DNA of 26,789 nt from JAAAPF01 sp964481035. GTDB lineage: Bacteria > Pseudomonadota > Alphaproteobacteria > Geminicoccales > Geminicoccaceae. The notes beneath the pieces were generated by a model that made no database searches, was not told where the DNA came from, and was given only the letters and a program-made list of their open reading frames with translations. A program made the position numbers and the translations under genes. The stretch lies in NCBI GenBank assembly GCA_964481035.1, contig CAYZSE010000033.1, forward strand, positions 1 through 26,789, written 5' to 3'. Of the stretch, positions 1 through 7,158 are shown one piece after another; position 1 is the first letter of the stretch, and each line of letters begins with the position of its first letter.

Positions 1-340
1 GCCGCGCGCGAACCTGCGGCCGCTCGAGGTCGCGGTACCGGGACCGCAAGGCATGCGCTGCGGGCCATACCATCCGGCGAAAGTGGGCGATGTCCCATCG
101 ATCGGCCGATGCCCGCTGCGGCGATCGGCCACGTCGAAACAGCAAGAGGTAATTACAAAAGCAGGGGTCTGTAAACTTGCATTGACGCGATCTGATTCTT
201 TCAACTCTTACAGAAAAAAATTTTGCTGCGCCTGATCTGATCCCACGCAGCCGCCGTATTTCCCCATGTCACTGGATAACGCTTAGCGTTGATGTGGCTT
301 CGTTCATCGGACCTGCCTTCAAAGCTGCTGGAGCCTCGCT
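1..340. other. Unassigned leader region without a supported gene
   Basis: I could not assign a gene here. Positions 1 to about 130 are GC-rich and stay open in several frames, so they could be the end or start of a gene lying outside the window, but no recognisable protein sequence results. From about 145 to 330 the composition becomes AT-richer, which suits a regulatory region for the small ORF at 341. A TTGACG hexamer near 182 resembles a -35 box, but no good -10 hexamer sits at the right distance, so I do not call a promoter. Confidence 0.4.
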
Positions 341-457
341 ATGGAAACCACCGACCTGACGTTTCTTCTTGCTGGCATGACCCTCTCGACGGCGTTCCTC
401 TTTGCCCTCCGTGAGCTCATCATCGTTCGTCGCGAGATCAAGCGTAACAAAGCGTGA
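341..457 (+). CDS. Candidate 38-residue single-pass membrane protein
   Basis: This short reading frame starts with ATG preceded by GGAG seven bases upstream, a near-ideal ribosome binding site. It encodes 38 residues. The N-terminal stretch (about residues 6-23) is mostly hydrophobic and long enough for one membrane span. It is followed by a strongly basic tail rich in Arg and Lys (about residues 24-37), so by the positive-inside rule the C-terminus would face the cytoplasm. It stands alone, with a GC-rich stem-loop at 465-503 just after its stop. I do not recognise the family; it does not look like CydX, KdpF or CcoQ. What I see is the start signal, the hydrophobic segment and the charged tail. 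That it is expressed is inference. Chance remains a real alternative at this length. Confidence 0.5.
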   Translation: METTDLTFLLAGMTLSTAFLFALRELIIVRREIKRNKA

Positions 458-464
458 TCCGGCG

Positions 465-503
465 GGCTGGCGCAGCGGCAGGCAAGCTGCTCTCGCGCCA
501 GCC
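465..503. terminator. Stem-loop after the small ORF, possible terminator
   Basis: A perfect 9-bp inverted repeat (GGCTGGCGC at 465-473, GCGCCAGCC at 495-503) encloses 21 bases. It begins eight bases after the stop codon of the 38-residue ORF. A run of four T lies about ten bases beyond the stem, further than in a classical intrinsic terminator, so termination is only a possibility. Confidence 0.4.
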
Positions 504-563
504 CACGAGCGTCCGTTTTGCACTAGCGCGTTTCCCGAAATGCTTGACCATCCCGCACCCCCG

Positions 564-595
564 CCCGCCCATGGCAGGGTAATCTCGTGGGCGGG
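564..595. terminator. Stem-loop downstream of phaC
   Basis: CCCGCCCA (564-571) and TGGGCGGG (588-595) form a perfect 8-bp stem around a 16-base loop. It lies about 40 bases past the phaC stop codon on the minus strand. There is no T-tract on that strand after the stem, so it may act as an RNA 3'-end stabiliser or a weak terminator rather than a classical one. Confidence 0.35.
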
Positions 596-635
596 AGTGC
601 GACATGGTCGTAGATCAACCTCACCGGGAAGCGCG

Positions 636-2453
636 TTAGCTTTCGACCCCTGCACGCATTTTGACATATTCACCGGGTGCGTCGCCGATCGGTGCGCACG
701 GTCCATTGTCCGGGTCTCGGGCCGGCACGATCTCTCCCGAGTGGGTTCTCAGCCACGCTGACCAATCATTCCACCACGAGCCAGCATGGTGCATCGCACC
801 CGCGAACCATGTTTCGGCATCGCTCACCCGCTCTTCATTGAGCCAGTGGCCGTATTTCGTGCTGCCCGCAGGGTTCATGACACCCGCGATGTGGCCCGAG
901 CCTGCGAGACAGAACCGTACCGAACCTCGGAACTGCGCGCTGATCGGAAAGCACGAGCGCCATGGCGCCAGGTGATCTTCTTTGGTGGCTACCGAGTAGG
1001 CCGGGGTCGTCACCTTTGTCGTGTCGATGGGCGTGCCCAGCACCTCCAGCGTGTTCGGCCGGGCGAGCGCGTTCTGCAGGTAGAATGCACGGGCATAGTC
1101 CGACAGCATCTGAGCGGGTAAAGCCGTCGCGTCGGAATTCCAATAGAGAAGATCGAAAGGTGCTGGCTCCTTGCCGAGCAGGTAGTTGTTGACGACGAAC
1201 GACCAGATCAGGTCGTTCTCGCGCAGCATGGAGAAGGTGTTGGCGAGGTGGCGGCTTTCGAGAAAGCCCGTTTCCTTGGTGTGCTCCTCCATCGCCTGTA
1301 GCTGACCGGCGTCGACGAACAAGCCCAGCTCACCGACATCGTCCTCGAAGTCGAACAGCGTGACTAGGAACGTTGCGCTGCTGATCCGCTCCTCGCCCTT
1401 GGCCGCCAGATAGGCCAGCCCGGTCGCCAACAGGATGCCGCCAATGCAATAGCCGACCGCATTGACTTCGCGCATCCCGGTCTGCTGCTCGATCACATCG
1501 AGCGAGGCGAGGATGCCTTCGCTGAGATAATCCTCGAAGCGCTTGGTCGCCAATTCCTTGGTCGGATTGACCCACGACATCAAGAACACGGTGAAACCCT
1601 GGTCCACCGCCCACTTGATAAAGCTGTTCTTCGGCTGCAAATCGAGGATGTAGAACTTGTTGATCCAGGCCGGAATGATGAGCAGCGGACGAGCGTGCAC
1701 CTGCTCAGTCGTCGGGCTGTATTGAATGAGCTCGATCAGGTCGTTCTTGTAGATGACCTTGCCGGGCGTCAGCGCGAGGTTGCGGCCGAGCGCGAACGCC
1801 TGCTCGTCGGCCATCGTGATCTTGAGGTGCCCGCCGCCGCGCTCCACATCGTCGAGGAAGTGCTCTAGTCCGTCCAAGAGGCTCTTGCCGCCGGTCTCCT
1901 GCGCGGCCTTGAGCACGGTCGGGTTGGTCAAGGGGTAGTTCGAGGGCGCCAAGGCGTTGAGATACTGGCGCGTGAAGAACTTGACGCGCTGATGCGCCTT
2001 CGGGTCGAGGTCGGTCGCATCGTCGACGAGCTTCTCGAGCCACTTGCCGAAGACGAGGTAGCTCTGCTCCAGGTAGGCGAAGCCCGGATGCTCGCGCCAC
2101 GCCTCGTCGTGGAAGCGCCGGTCGCCCTTCTCCGGCTCGACCAGGGGCCGAACGGCGCCGGTGGGCGCGTCCTCGATAAACCGATGCCACAGCGCGAAGC
2201 TGTCGCGCCAGAGCGTGAGCTGCGCCTCGGCGAGCTTCTGCGGATCGGTCAAGAAGCGCAGGCCGAACTCCAAAAAGCTTCGGCTGACGGCCTTGCCGTC
2301 GATCATGCTGAACTGATTGCCGAAGATCTCGTCGACGTGCCGCGCGAAGCTCTGGCCGAGCACGCTGGCGGCGCGGGCGCTGAGCGCTGCCGCGCGCTGC
2401 TGCTGGTCGCTGTCGAGAACGAAGGCGGGTGGCATGGCGGTCATCGCGGTCAA
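636..2453 (-). CDS. phaC: Class I poly(3-hydroxyalkanoate) synthase
   Basis: It polymerises (R)-3-hydroxyacyl-CoA into polyhydroxyalkanoate at the surface of carbon-storage granules. The sequence shows the alpha/beta-hydrolase core of PHA synthases with the lipase-like box GYCIGG (catalytic Cys about residue 336), the Asp of the triad in KEDH (about 493) and the His in SGHIAG (about 521). The conserved PHA synthase N-terminal region is also present. I chose a TTG start because GGGGAGGA lies six bases upstream. The downstream ATGs are too far from this site, and an upstream ATG at 2483 has a poorer site. The resulting 605 residues match the class I length of about 590-600. No phaA, phaB, phasin or phaR is next to it. 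It is divergent from sqdB. The family call is secure; the start is an inference from the ribosome binding site. Confidence 0.95.
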   Translation of the reverse strand: MTAMTAMPPAFVLDSDQQQRAAALSARAASVLGQSFARHVDEIFGNQFSMIDGKAVSRSFLEFGLRFLTDPQKLAEAQLTLWRDSFALWHRFIEDAPTGAVRPLVEPEKGDRRFHDEAWREHPGFAYLEQSYLVFGKWLEKLVDDATDLDPKAHQRVKFFTRQYLNALAPSNYPLTNPTVLKAAQETGGKSLLDGLEHFLDDVERGGGHLKITMADEQAFALGRNLALTPGKVIYKNDLIELIQYSPTTEQVHARPLLIIPAWINKFYILDLQPKNSFIKWAVDQGFTVFLMSWVNPTKELATKRFEDYLSEGILASLDVIEQQTGMREVNAVGYCIGGILLATGLAYLAAKGEERISSATFLVTLFDFEDDVGELGLFVDAGQLQAMEEHTKETGFLESRHLANTFSMLRENDLIWSFVVNNYLLGKEPAPFDLLYWNSDATALPAQMLSDYARAFYLQNALARPNTLEVLGTPIDTTKVTTPAYSVATKEDHLAPWRSCFPISAQFRGSVRFCLAGSGHIAGVMNPAGSTKYGHWLNEERVSDAETWFAGAMHHAGSWWNDWSAWLRTHSGEIVPARDPDNGPCAPIGDAPGEYVKMRAGVES

Positions 2454-2623
2454 GGCGTATCCTCCCCTTTGCCCGGACACCATCAACAGACGGCGCCTCG
2501 TGCAACCGGCACTTTCGCGCGCAATGCAGCATGGCTTGATCTTCTGCGGCAAGGGGCGTTGAAGGAGCCCGCGCGCACGTTGTCGCAGGCGCGCGCCCGG
2601 TGATCGGCTCGGAGGACAGATCC
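2454..2623. promoter_or_regulatory. Divergent intergenic region between phaC and sqdB
   Basis: These 170 bp must hold the promoters of both phaC (leftward) and the sqd operon (rightward). At its edges are the two strong ribosome binding sites: GGGGAGGA on the minus strand before the phaC TTG, and GGAGGA at 2611-2616 before sqdB. I looked for tandem CTGTCAT-type Pho boxes, expected if sulfolipid synthesis were induced by phosphate starvation, and found none. No clear -35/-10 pair stands out. Confidence 0.45.
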
Positions 2624-3850
2624 ATGCGCGTAGCGGTGCTCGGCGGCGACGGCTTCGTCGGTTGGCCCACGGCTCTCCATCTCTCGGCTCGGGGGCACGA
2701 GGTCGTCATCGTCGACAGCCTCGTCCGGCGGCAGATCGACGGCGAGCTGGACGTGCAGTCGCTGACCCCGATCACCAGCCCCAAGGAGCGGCGCGACGCC
2801 TGGCAGGAGGTCTCGGGCAAGTGGATCGAGCTCGTCCGCATCGACCTCGCCCGCGACTACGACTTCTTGAAGAGCTGGCTCGGCGAGTTCCGCCCGGAGG
2901 CGATCGTCCACCTCGCCGAGCAGCGGGCCGCGCCGTACTCGATGAAGTCGCCGTGGCACAAGCGCTACACGGTCGACAACAACGCCGGCGCCACCCACAA
3001 CCTGCTCTGCGCCCTGGTCGAGATCGGCCTCGACGCCCACCTGGTGCACCTCGGCACCATGGGCGTTTACGGCTACTCGTCGGTCGGCGCGCCGATCCCC
3101 GAGGGCTACCTGCCGGTGACGATCGACCTGCCGGACGGCAGCGGCGCCGAGCAGGAGATCCTCTACCCGGCCAACCCGGGCTCCATCTACCACATGACCA
3201 AGTGCCTGGATCAGATCCTGTTCGCCTACTATGCCAAGAACGACGGCCTGCGGATCACCGATCTGCACCAGGGCATCGTCTGGGGAACCAACACGCCCGA
3301 GACGGCGCGCGACGAGCGCCTGGTCAACCGCTTCGACTACGACGGCGACTACGGCACGGTGCTCAACCGCCTCCTCATGCAGGCCGCCATCGGCCATCCG
3401 CTAACGGTGCACGGCACCGGCGGGCAGACCCGCGCCTTCATCCACATCCGCGATTCGGTCCGCTGCATCGAGCTCGCCATCGCCAACCCACCGGCGGCGG
3501 GCGACCGGGTCAAGATCTTCAACCAGATGACCGAGACGCACCGGGTCCGCGACCTCGCCGAGCTCGTCGCCGAGATGACCGGCGCCGAGATCGCCTACGT
3601 CACCAATCCGCGCAAGGAGGCGGCCGAGAACGAGCTCGTCGTCGAGAACGACCAGTTCCTGGCGCTGGGCCTCGAGCCGACCACGCTGTCGGACGGGCTG
3701 CTGGGCGAGATCATCGACGTCGCCCGGCGCTACAAGCAGCGCGTCGACACCCGCCACATCCCGTGCGTCTCCGCCTGGACGAAGGAGATCAAGCAGGCGC
3801 TCGAGCGCGAGAGTGGGCCGCGGCTCAAGGTGGTGGGCGGCGCCGACTGA
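2624..3850 (+). CDS. sqdB: UDP-sulfoquinovose synthase
   Basis: It makes UDP-sulfoquinovose from UDP-glucose and sulfite, the head-group donor for the membrane sulfolipid SQDG. It is an extended short-chain dehydrogenase: the NAD-binding GGDGFVG lies at residues 7-13, the catalytic Thr in TMGVYG at about 145, and the Tyr-Lys pair in YHMTK at about 189-193. Family hallmarks YSMKS and VWGTNT are present, and the length of 408 residues is close to plant SQD1 and bacterial SqdB. The start is fixed by GGAGGA seven bases upstream; a GTG 24 bases earlier lacks such a site. It is the first gene of an sqdB-sqdD-sqdC operon, with only two bases before the next gene. No sqdA acyltransferase is visible in this window. 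Confidence 0.96.
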   Translation: MRVAVLGGDGFVGWPTALHLSARGHEVVIVDSLVRRQIDGELDVQSLTPITSPKERRDAWQEVSGKWIELVRIDLARDYDFLKSWLGEFRPEAIVHLAEQRAAPYSMKSPWHKRYTVDNNAGATHNLLCALVEIGLDAHLVHLGTMGVYGYSSVGAPIPEGYLPVTIDLPDGSGAEQEILYPANPGSIYHMTKCLDQILFAYYAKNDGLRITDLHQGIVWGTNTPETARDERLVNRFDYDGDYGTVLNRLLMQAAIGHPLTVHGTGGQTRAFIHIRDSVRCIELAIANPPAAGDRVKIFNQMTETHRVRDLAELVAEMTGAEIAYVTNPRKEAAENELVVENDQFLALGLEPTTLSDGLLGEIIDVARRYKQRVDTRHIPCVSAWTKEIKQALERESGPRLKVVGGAD

Positions 3851-3852
3851 CC

Positions 3853-4644
3853 ATGCGCGGCGCCTTCGCGACGCTCGTCGCCAGCGATGACTACGTCCGG
3901 GGCGCGCTCGCCCTCGCCCGCTCGCTGCGCTGGACCGCCACCACCGCGCCGCTCGTCGTCCTCGCCGGGCCGAGGGCGACGGCGCTCGACGAGCTCGCCC
4001 GGGAAGGCTGCACGGTCGTCCCGGTGCGTGCCTTGCCGGTCTCGCCGGCGTTCCGCGACCGGCACACCCGCGAGCGCCAGCACGCGGCGGCGCCCTTCAC
4101 CAAGGGGGTTAAGCCGAGCTTCCACGATCCCCTCGACAACTTCTTGAAGCTGCGGCTGTGGGAGCTCGACGGCTACGACCGGCTCGTCTTCATCGATGCC
4201 GATGCCGTGGTCGTGCGCAACATCGACAAGCTCTTCGGCTATCCCGAATTCGCCGCCGCGCCGAACCTCTACGAGACGCTCGCGGACTTTCATCGGCTCA
4301 ATTCGGGGGTGTTCGTGGCCGAGCCGTCGCCCGCCGCCTTCGCGCGGATGCTCGTCGCCCTCGACGCGCCGGAGGCGTTCTGGCGCCGCACCGACCAGAC
4401 CTTCCTGGAGAGCTGGTTTCCCGACTGGCACGGCCTGCCCTATACCTACAACACGCTGCAATACGTCTATTTCAACTTGCCGGAGCTGTGGCATTGGCCG
4501 CAGATCAAGGTCGTGCACTACCAGTACGAGAAGCCCTGGCAGGACGACCATCCCAAGGCCGATCGCCTGAAGCCGCTGATAGATCTCTGGTGGAGGCTGT
4601 TCGAGGGTGGGCCGCCGCCGGAGAGGCTGCCGGCCGTGGCGTGA
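3853..4644 (+). CDS. sqdD: GT8-type glycosyltransferase of the sulfolipid operon
   Basis: This is a glycogenin-like family 8 glycosyltransferase of 263 residues. The metal-binding DxD is in FIDAD (residues 113-117), followed by LNSGVFV near 149-155, DQTF near 181, and a C-terminal HYxYEKPW near 222-229 that matches the family's substrate-closing motif. The protein is soluble with no signal peptide. It starts two bases after sqdB and ends one base before the next gene, so the three are co-transcribed and probably translationally coupled. In Rhodobacter sphaeroides the sqdBDC operon holds a GT8-like SqdD in the same place, thought to transfer sulfoquinovose from UDP-sulfoquinovose. The family is clear from sequence; the lipid acceptor is inferred from context. 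Confidence 0.88.
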   Translation: MRGAFATLVASDDYVRGALALARSLRWTATTAPLVVLAGPRATALDELAREGCTVVPVRALPVSPAFRDRHTRERQHAAAPFTKGVKPSFHDPLDNFLKLRLWELDGYDRLVFIDADAVVVRNIDKLFGYPEFAAAPNLYETLADFHRLNSGVFVAEPSPAAFARMLVALDAPEAFWRRTDQTFLESWFPDWHGLPYTYNTLQYVYFNLPELWHWPQIKVVHYQYEKPWQDDHPKADRLKPLIDLWWRLFEGGPPPERLPAVA

Positions 4645-4645
4645 G

Positions 4646-5545
4646 ATGCGCGTCGCGGTCACCGGCGCCACGGGCTATGTCGGCCGCTTCGTCGTGGCCG
4701 ACCTGCACGCCCAAGGCTGGACGGTCCAGGCCTGGGCGAGGCCGCAGAGCGATCGCACGGGCTTCGCCGGCCCGGTCAGTTGGCGCCGGGGCGATCTCGC
4801 CGACAGGGACGCCGCAGGGCGGCTGCTCGACGGGGCGGACGCCCTGGTCCACGCCGCCTTCGACCACGTGCCGGGGCGCTATCGCGGCGGCGAGGGAGAC
4901 GATGCGCGCGGATTTCTCGAGGCCAATCGCAACGGCTCCTTGCGGCTCGTCGAGGCCGCGGACCGCGCTGGTCTCGCCCGGGTCGTCTTCCTTTCGAGCC
5001 GCGCCGTCTACGGTCCCCGTGCCTGGGACCGGCCGCTCGACGAGCGCCATCCGACCCGTCCCGACACCCTCTACGGGCGCTACAAGCTGGAGATCGAGCA
5101 GGCGCTCGCCGCGGCGTGCCGCGGGCGGGCATGGACGAGCCTGCGGGCGACGGGCGTGCACGGGCCGGGGCATCCGCTCACCCGATCGAAATGGTTCGAG
5201 GTGGTGCGCGCGAGCCTCACCGGCGAGCAGCCGCCGGCCCGCACCGGGACCGAGGTCGCCGGCGACGACCTCGCCCGCGCCGTGCGCCTGCTCTTGATGC
5301 ATCCGCAGGCGACCGCCGGTCCCTACAACGTCTCGGACGTGGTCGTCAGCAACCGCGCGGTGAGCCGCCTCGCCGGCGGTGTGCTCGCTGCGCCGGCGCC
5401 GCCGCCCTCGGGCATCATGGCAACGGATCGGCTCCAGGCCCTCGGCTGGCGGCCGGTCGGCTGGGCCGGGGTCGAGACCTCGGTGCGCCCCCTGGTCGAG
5501 GCTCAGCGACGCAGCGAGCGGACCAGCGACAAGGCGGCGAAGTAG
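4646..5545 (+). CDS. sqdC: NAD(P)-dependent epimerase/dehydratase-like protein (SqdC-like)
   Basis: This 299-residue protein is an extended short-chain dehydrogenase/reductase. The nucleotide-binding GATGYVG lies at residues 7-13, the catalytic Ser region in FLSSRAVYG near 115-123, and the YGRYK active-site pair at 143-147. It begins one base after the sqdD stop codon, completing the sqdB-D-C gene order known from Rhodobacter, where SqdC is a reductase-like protein needed for normal sulfolipid synthesis. The exact reaction is not known from sequence; it may shape the sugar or the acceptor. The last 43 bases overlap the 3' end of the convergent pcs gene. The gene symbol rests on operon position plus fold rather than residue-level recognition. 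Confidence 0.75.
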   Translation: MRVAVTGATGYVGRFVVADLHAQGWTVQAWARPQSDRTGFAGPVSWRRGDLADRDAAGRLLDGADALVHAAFDHVPGRYRGGEGDDARGFLEANRNGSLRLVEAADRAGLARVVFLSSRAVYGPRAWDRPLDERHPTRPDTLYGRYKLEIEQALAAACRGRAWTSLRATGVHGPGHPLTRSKWFEVVRASLTGEQPPARTGTEVAGDDLARAVRLLLMHPQATAGPYNVSDVVVSNRAVSRLAGGVLAAPAPPPSGIMATDRLQALGWRPVGWAGVETSVRPLVEAQRRSERTSDKAAK

Positions 5546-6252
5546 ACCGAGCTCGCGATCCACAGCCAGAACACCCAGGCGGGCGCGGAGGCTTCGGCCG
5601 TCGCGCTGTCGACGACGAGACGAAGCGACGAGGCGGCCCAGACCGCGGTCACCGGGACCGTCACCAAGCGCCACGACTTGACGCGCAGGGGATGGACGTA
5701 TTTGAGGGGCACGAAGGTCAAGACGCCGCAGGTAAGGATGACCGCGAGGTTCGTCCACGCCCCCGTATTCAACACGAATGTATATAGAACTACCAGATTC
5801 CACAGAGCCGGAAAGCCCTGGAAGTAGTAATCTGATGTCTTTATATTGGCGTTCGCGAACGTATAGCAAGATACAGCAAGGATGAAAGCAGCTGTCCAGA
5901 TCGCCCATCCCGTCGGCACCAGGGAGAAATTGTAGATCATGACCGCCGGAACGACGACGTAATTGAAGTAGTCGATGACGTTATCGAGCGTGGCGCCGTC
6001 GACGTGCGGAATGACCTCACGGACCCGGGCACGACGGGCGAGGGTGCCGTCGACCCCGTCGACGAGCAGTGCCACGCCGAGCCAGACGAAGGCGCCGAGG
6101 CGGTCGCCTTCGAGCGCCGCGACGAGGGCGAGAAAGCCGAGCACGACCCCGGACGCGGTGAAGGCGTGCACCGCCCAGGCGGCCGCCCGCCGTCGCCGGG
6201 GGCGTGATGTCATGCTCTCGTCGACGATGCGTTCGCCGACCCCCTGGATCAT
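5503..6252 (-). CDS. pcs: Phosphatidylcholine synthase (CDP-alcohol phosphatidyltransferase)
   Basis: It condenses CDP-diacylglycerol with free choline to give phosphatidylcholine in one step at the inner membrane, a route best known in alphaproteobacteria. The CDP-alcohol phosphatidyltransferase signature is present in the Pcs-type spacing: DGTLAR at residues 68-73, then DG at 85-86, D90 and D94. Several hydrophobic spans follow. Also Pcs-like are HAFTASG near 29-35, IKTSDYYFQGFPALWN near 137-152 and YVHPLRVK near 185-192. The chosen start has GGAGGA nine bases upstream; the later ATG at 6213 lacks one. Length (249) matches the family (about 240). Codons for residues 125-164 are much AT-richer than the rest. 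It is convergent with, and overlaps, sqdC. Confidence 0.93.
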   Translation of the reverse strand: MIQGVGERIVDESMTSRPRRRRAAAWAVHAFTASGVVLGFLALVAALEGDRLGAFVWLGVALLVDGVDGTLARRARVREVIPHVDGATLDNVIDYFNYVVVPAVMIYNFSLVPTGWAIWTAAFILAVSCYTFANANIKTSDYYFQGFPALWNLVVLYTFVLNTGAWTNLAVILTCGVLTFVPLKYVHPLRVKSWRLVTVPVTAVWAASSLRLVVDSATAEASAPAWVFWLWIASSVYFAALSLVRSLRR

Positions 6253-6367
6253 GGTGCTCGGTCCTCCGTCGCGCTCGAGCGGCTGTCGCGCAGCCGTCAC
6301 GAATAGCGCAGGTTGCGACGCCCGTGGAAGAGGGGGCGACGGAGGCGGGTTCCGGCGGGGCTGCCGG

Positions 6368-6952
6368 TCAGAGGGCGGCGGCCAGGGCGTGCTCGGCCCA
6401 GCGCTTCGCGGCGAGCAGGGCCTCGTCGTCGTCCACGGCGCGGTCGGCCAAGGCGATCTCGCGGTCCGCGTAGACCGAGAGCGCGAAGGCGACCGCGCGC
6501 CGCTCCGCCGCGGGCCAACAGTGGAAGCCCAGGGTCTCGAGCTTGGCCTTGAGCAGGTCCGGATCGAGCACCCAATTGTCGAGCGGCCGCGCGAAGGCGG
6601 CGGCGAGGAAGTAGGGTAGTACCGCCTTGAACGCGTCGGCGTCGCCGAGCGTGTAGCCCGCCTCCAGGCACGAGCTGACGAGCGCCTCGTCGCCGAACTC
6701 GGCGAGCGGCAGGCCTGGCGGCGGCAGCTGGCCGATCTCGCCGCCACCGTGCGGCCAGATCTCAGCGTAGCGTGCCCAGAAGGTCGCAGCGATCCCGCCG
6801 ATCACCTCGAGAAGACCCGACACCGCCTCGCGCTGGCTCGGCTCGAGGCGGGCGAGTGCTCGGGCGAAGCGGGTCGACGGCCGGCACCGACGGCGCCATT
6901 CCCAATCTGCCAGGCGGATCACGTTGCTCGCTGGCGCACGATCACCGATCAT
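6368..6952 (-). CDS. Hypothetical protein of 194 residues
   Basis: I do not recognise this family. It is a soluble, mostly helical, Ala/Leu-rich protein with no signal peptide or membrane span. It has an Arg-rich segment near residues 18-30, a Trp-containing central part (FWARYAEIWPHGG) and an acidic-to-basic C-terminal helix ending in WAEHALAAAL. The start at 6952 has GGAG eight bases upstream; an ATG 36 bases earlier (6988) is possible but has a weaker site. It lies 115 bp upstream of pcs on the same strand, so the two could be co-transcribed. It is divergent from the TauE/SafE-type exporter. Codon choice and GC content are like those of neighbouring genes, which supports a real coding region. 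Confidence 0.75.
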   Translation of the reverse strand: MIGDRAPASNVIRLADWEWRRRCRPSTRFARALARLEPSQREAVSGLLEVIGGIAATFWARYAEIWPHGGGEIGQLPPPGLPLAEFGDEALVSSCLEAGYTLGDADAFKAVLPYFLAAAFARPLDNWVLDPDLLKAKLETLGFHCWPAAERRAVAFALSVYADREIALADRAVDDDEALLAAKRWAEHALAAAL

Positions 6953-7101
6953 CGTCGCCGCTCCACTAATTTCGGCGTGAGAGACCATCTGAACTCGTTC
7001 TCGCGGAAAGGCGATTGCGACATAGGATGTAAGTCCTAGCGATGGCCCACCGATGGCGGCGCCTCGGCTCCTCTTGCCACCCATCGACGAAGAGGATGTT
7101 A
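6953..7101. promoter_or_regulatory. Divergent intergenic region before the exporter leader
   Basis: This short region separates the minus-strand hypothetical gene from the plus-strand leader ORF and exporter, so it should hold both promoters. It contains GGAG on the minus strand for the hypothetical gene and AGAGGA (7091-7096) for the leader ORF. A small hairpin (TAGGA/TCCTA around 7023-7038) is visible. I see no convincing -35/-10 pair. Confidence 0.35.
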
Positions 7102-7158
7102 ATGTCGGTGCCCTTCGTCACACCCGCCTCGAAACCGCCGCCAGCGACCGTTCCATGA
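7102..7158 (+). CDS. Possible 18-codon leader peptide coupled to the exporter
   Basis: A short frame begins at an ATG five bases after AGAGGA and encodes 18 residues, MSVPFVTPASKPPPATVP. Its TGA stop overlaps the ATG of the exporter in an ATGA junction (7155-7158), a typical translational-coupling arrangement. The exporter ATG has no ribosome binding site of its own, so the leader would deliver ribosomes to it. The run of three prolines near the end could slow ribosomes. What is seen is the start signal, the short frame and the ATGA. Function and expression are inferred, and the exporter could instead start upstream at 7053 in its own frame. Confidence 0.4.
   Translation: MSVPFVTPASKPPPATVP

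Noticed and set aside
53..235. Open frame of 60 codons at the left edge
   Set aside because: Composition changes from GC-rich to AT-rich inside it, there is no ribosome binding site, and the Cys/Arg-rich product looks random.
402..761. Plus-strand open frame of 119 codons overlapping the small ORF and the end of phaC
   Set aside because: It runs antisense into phaC, has no start signal and a product of low-complexity type; the 38-codon frame has the better evidence.
2454..2623. Pho box controlling the sulfolipid operon
   Set aside because: No pair of CTGTCAT-like repeats is present in either orientation.
2662..3852. Long in-frame extension upstream of sqdD, overlapping sqdB
   Set aside because: The extension is an Arg/Pro-rich shadow of sqdB; the GT8 fold begins at the ATG at 3853.
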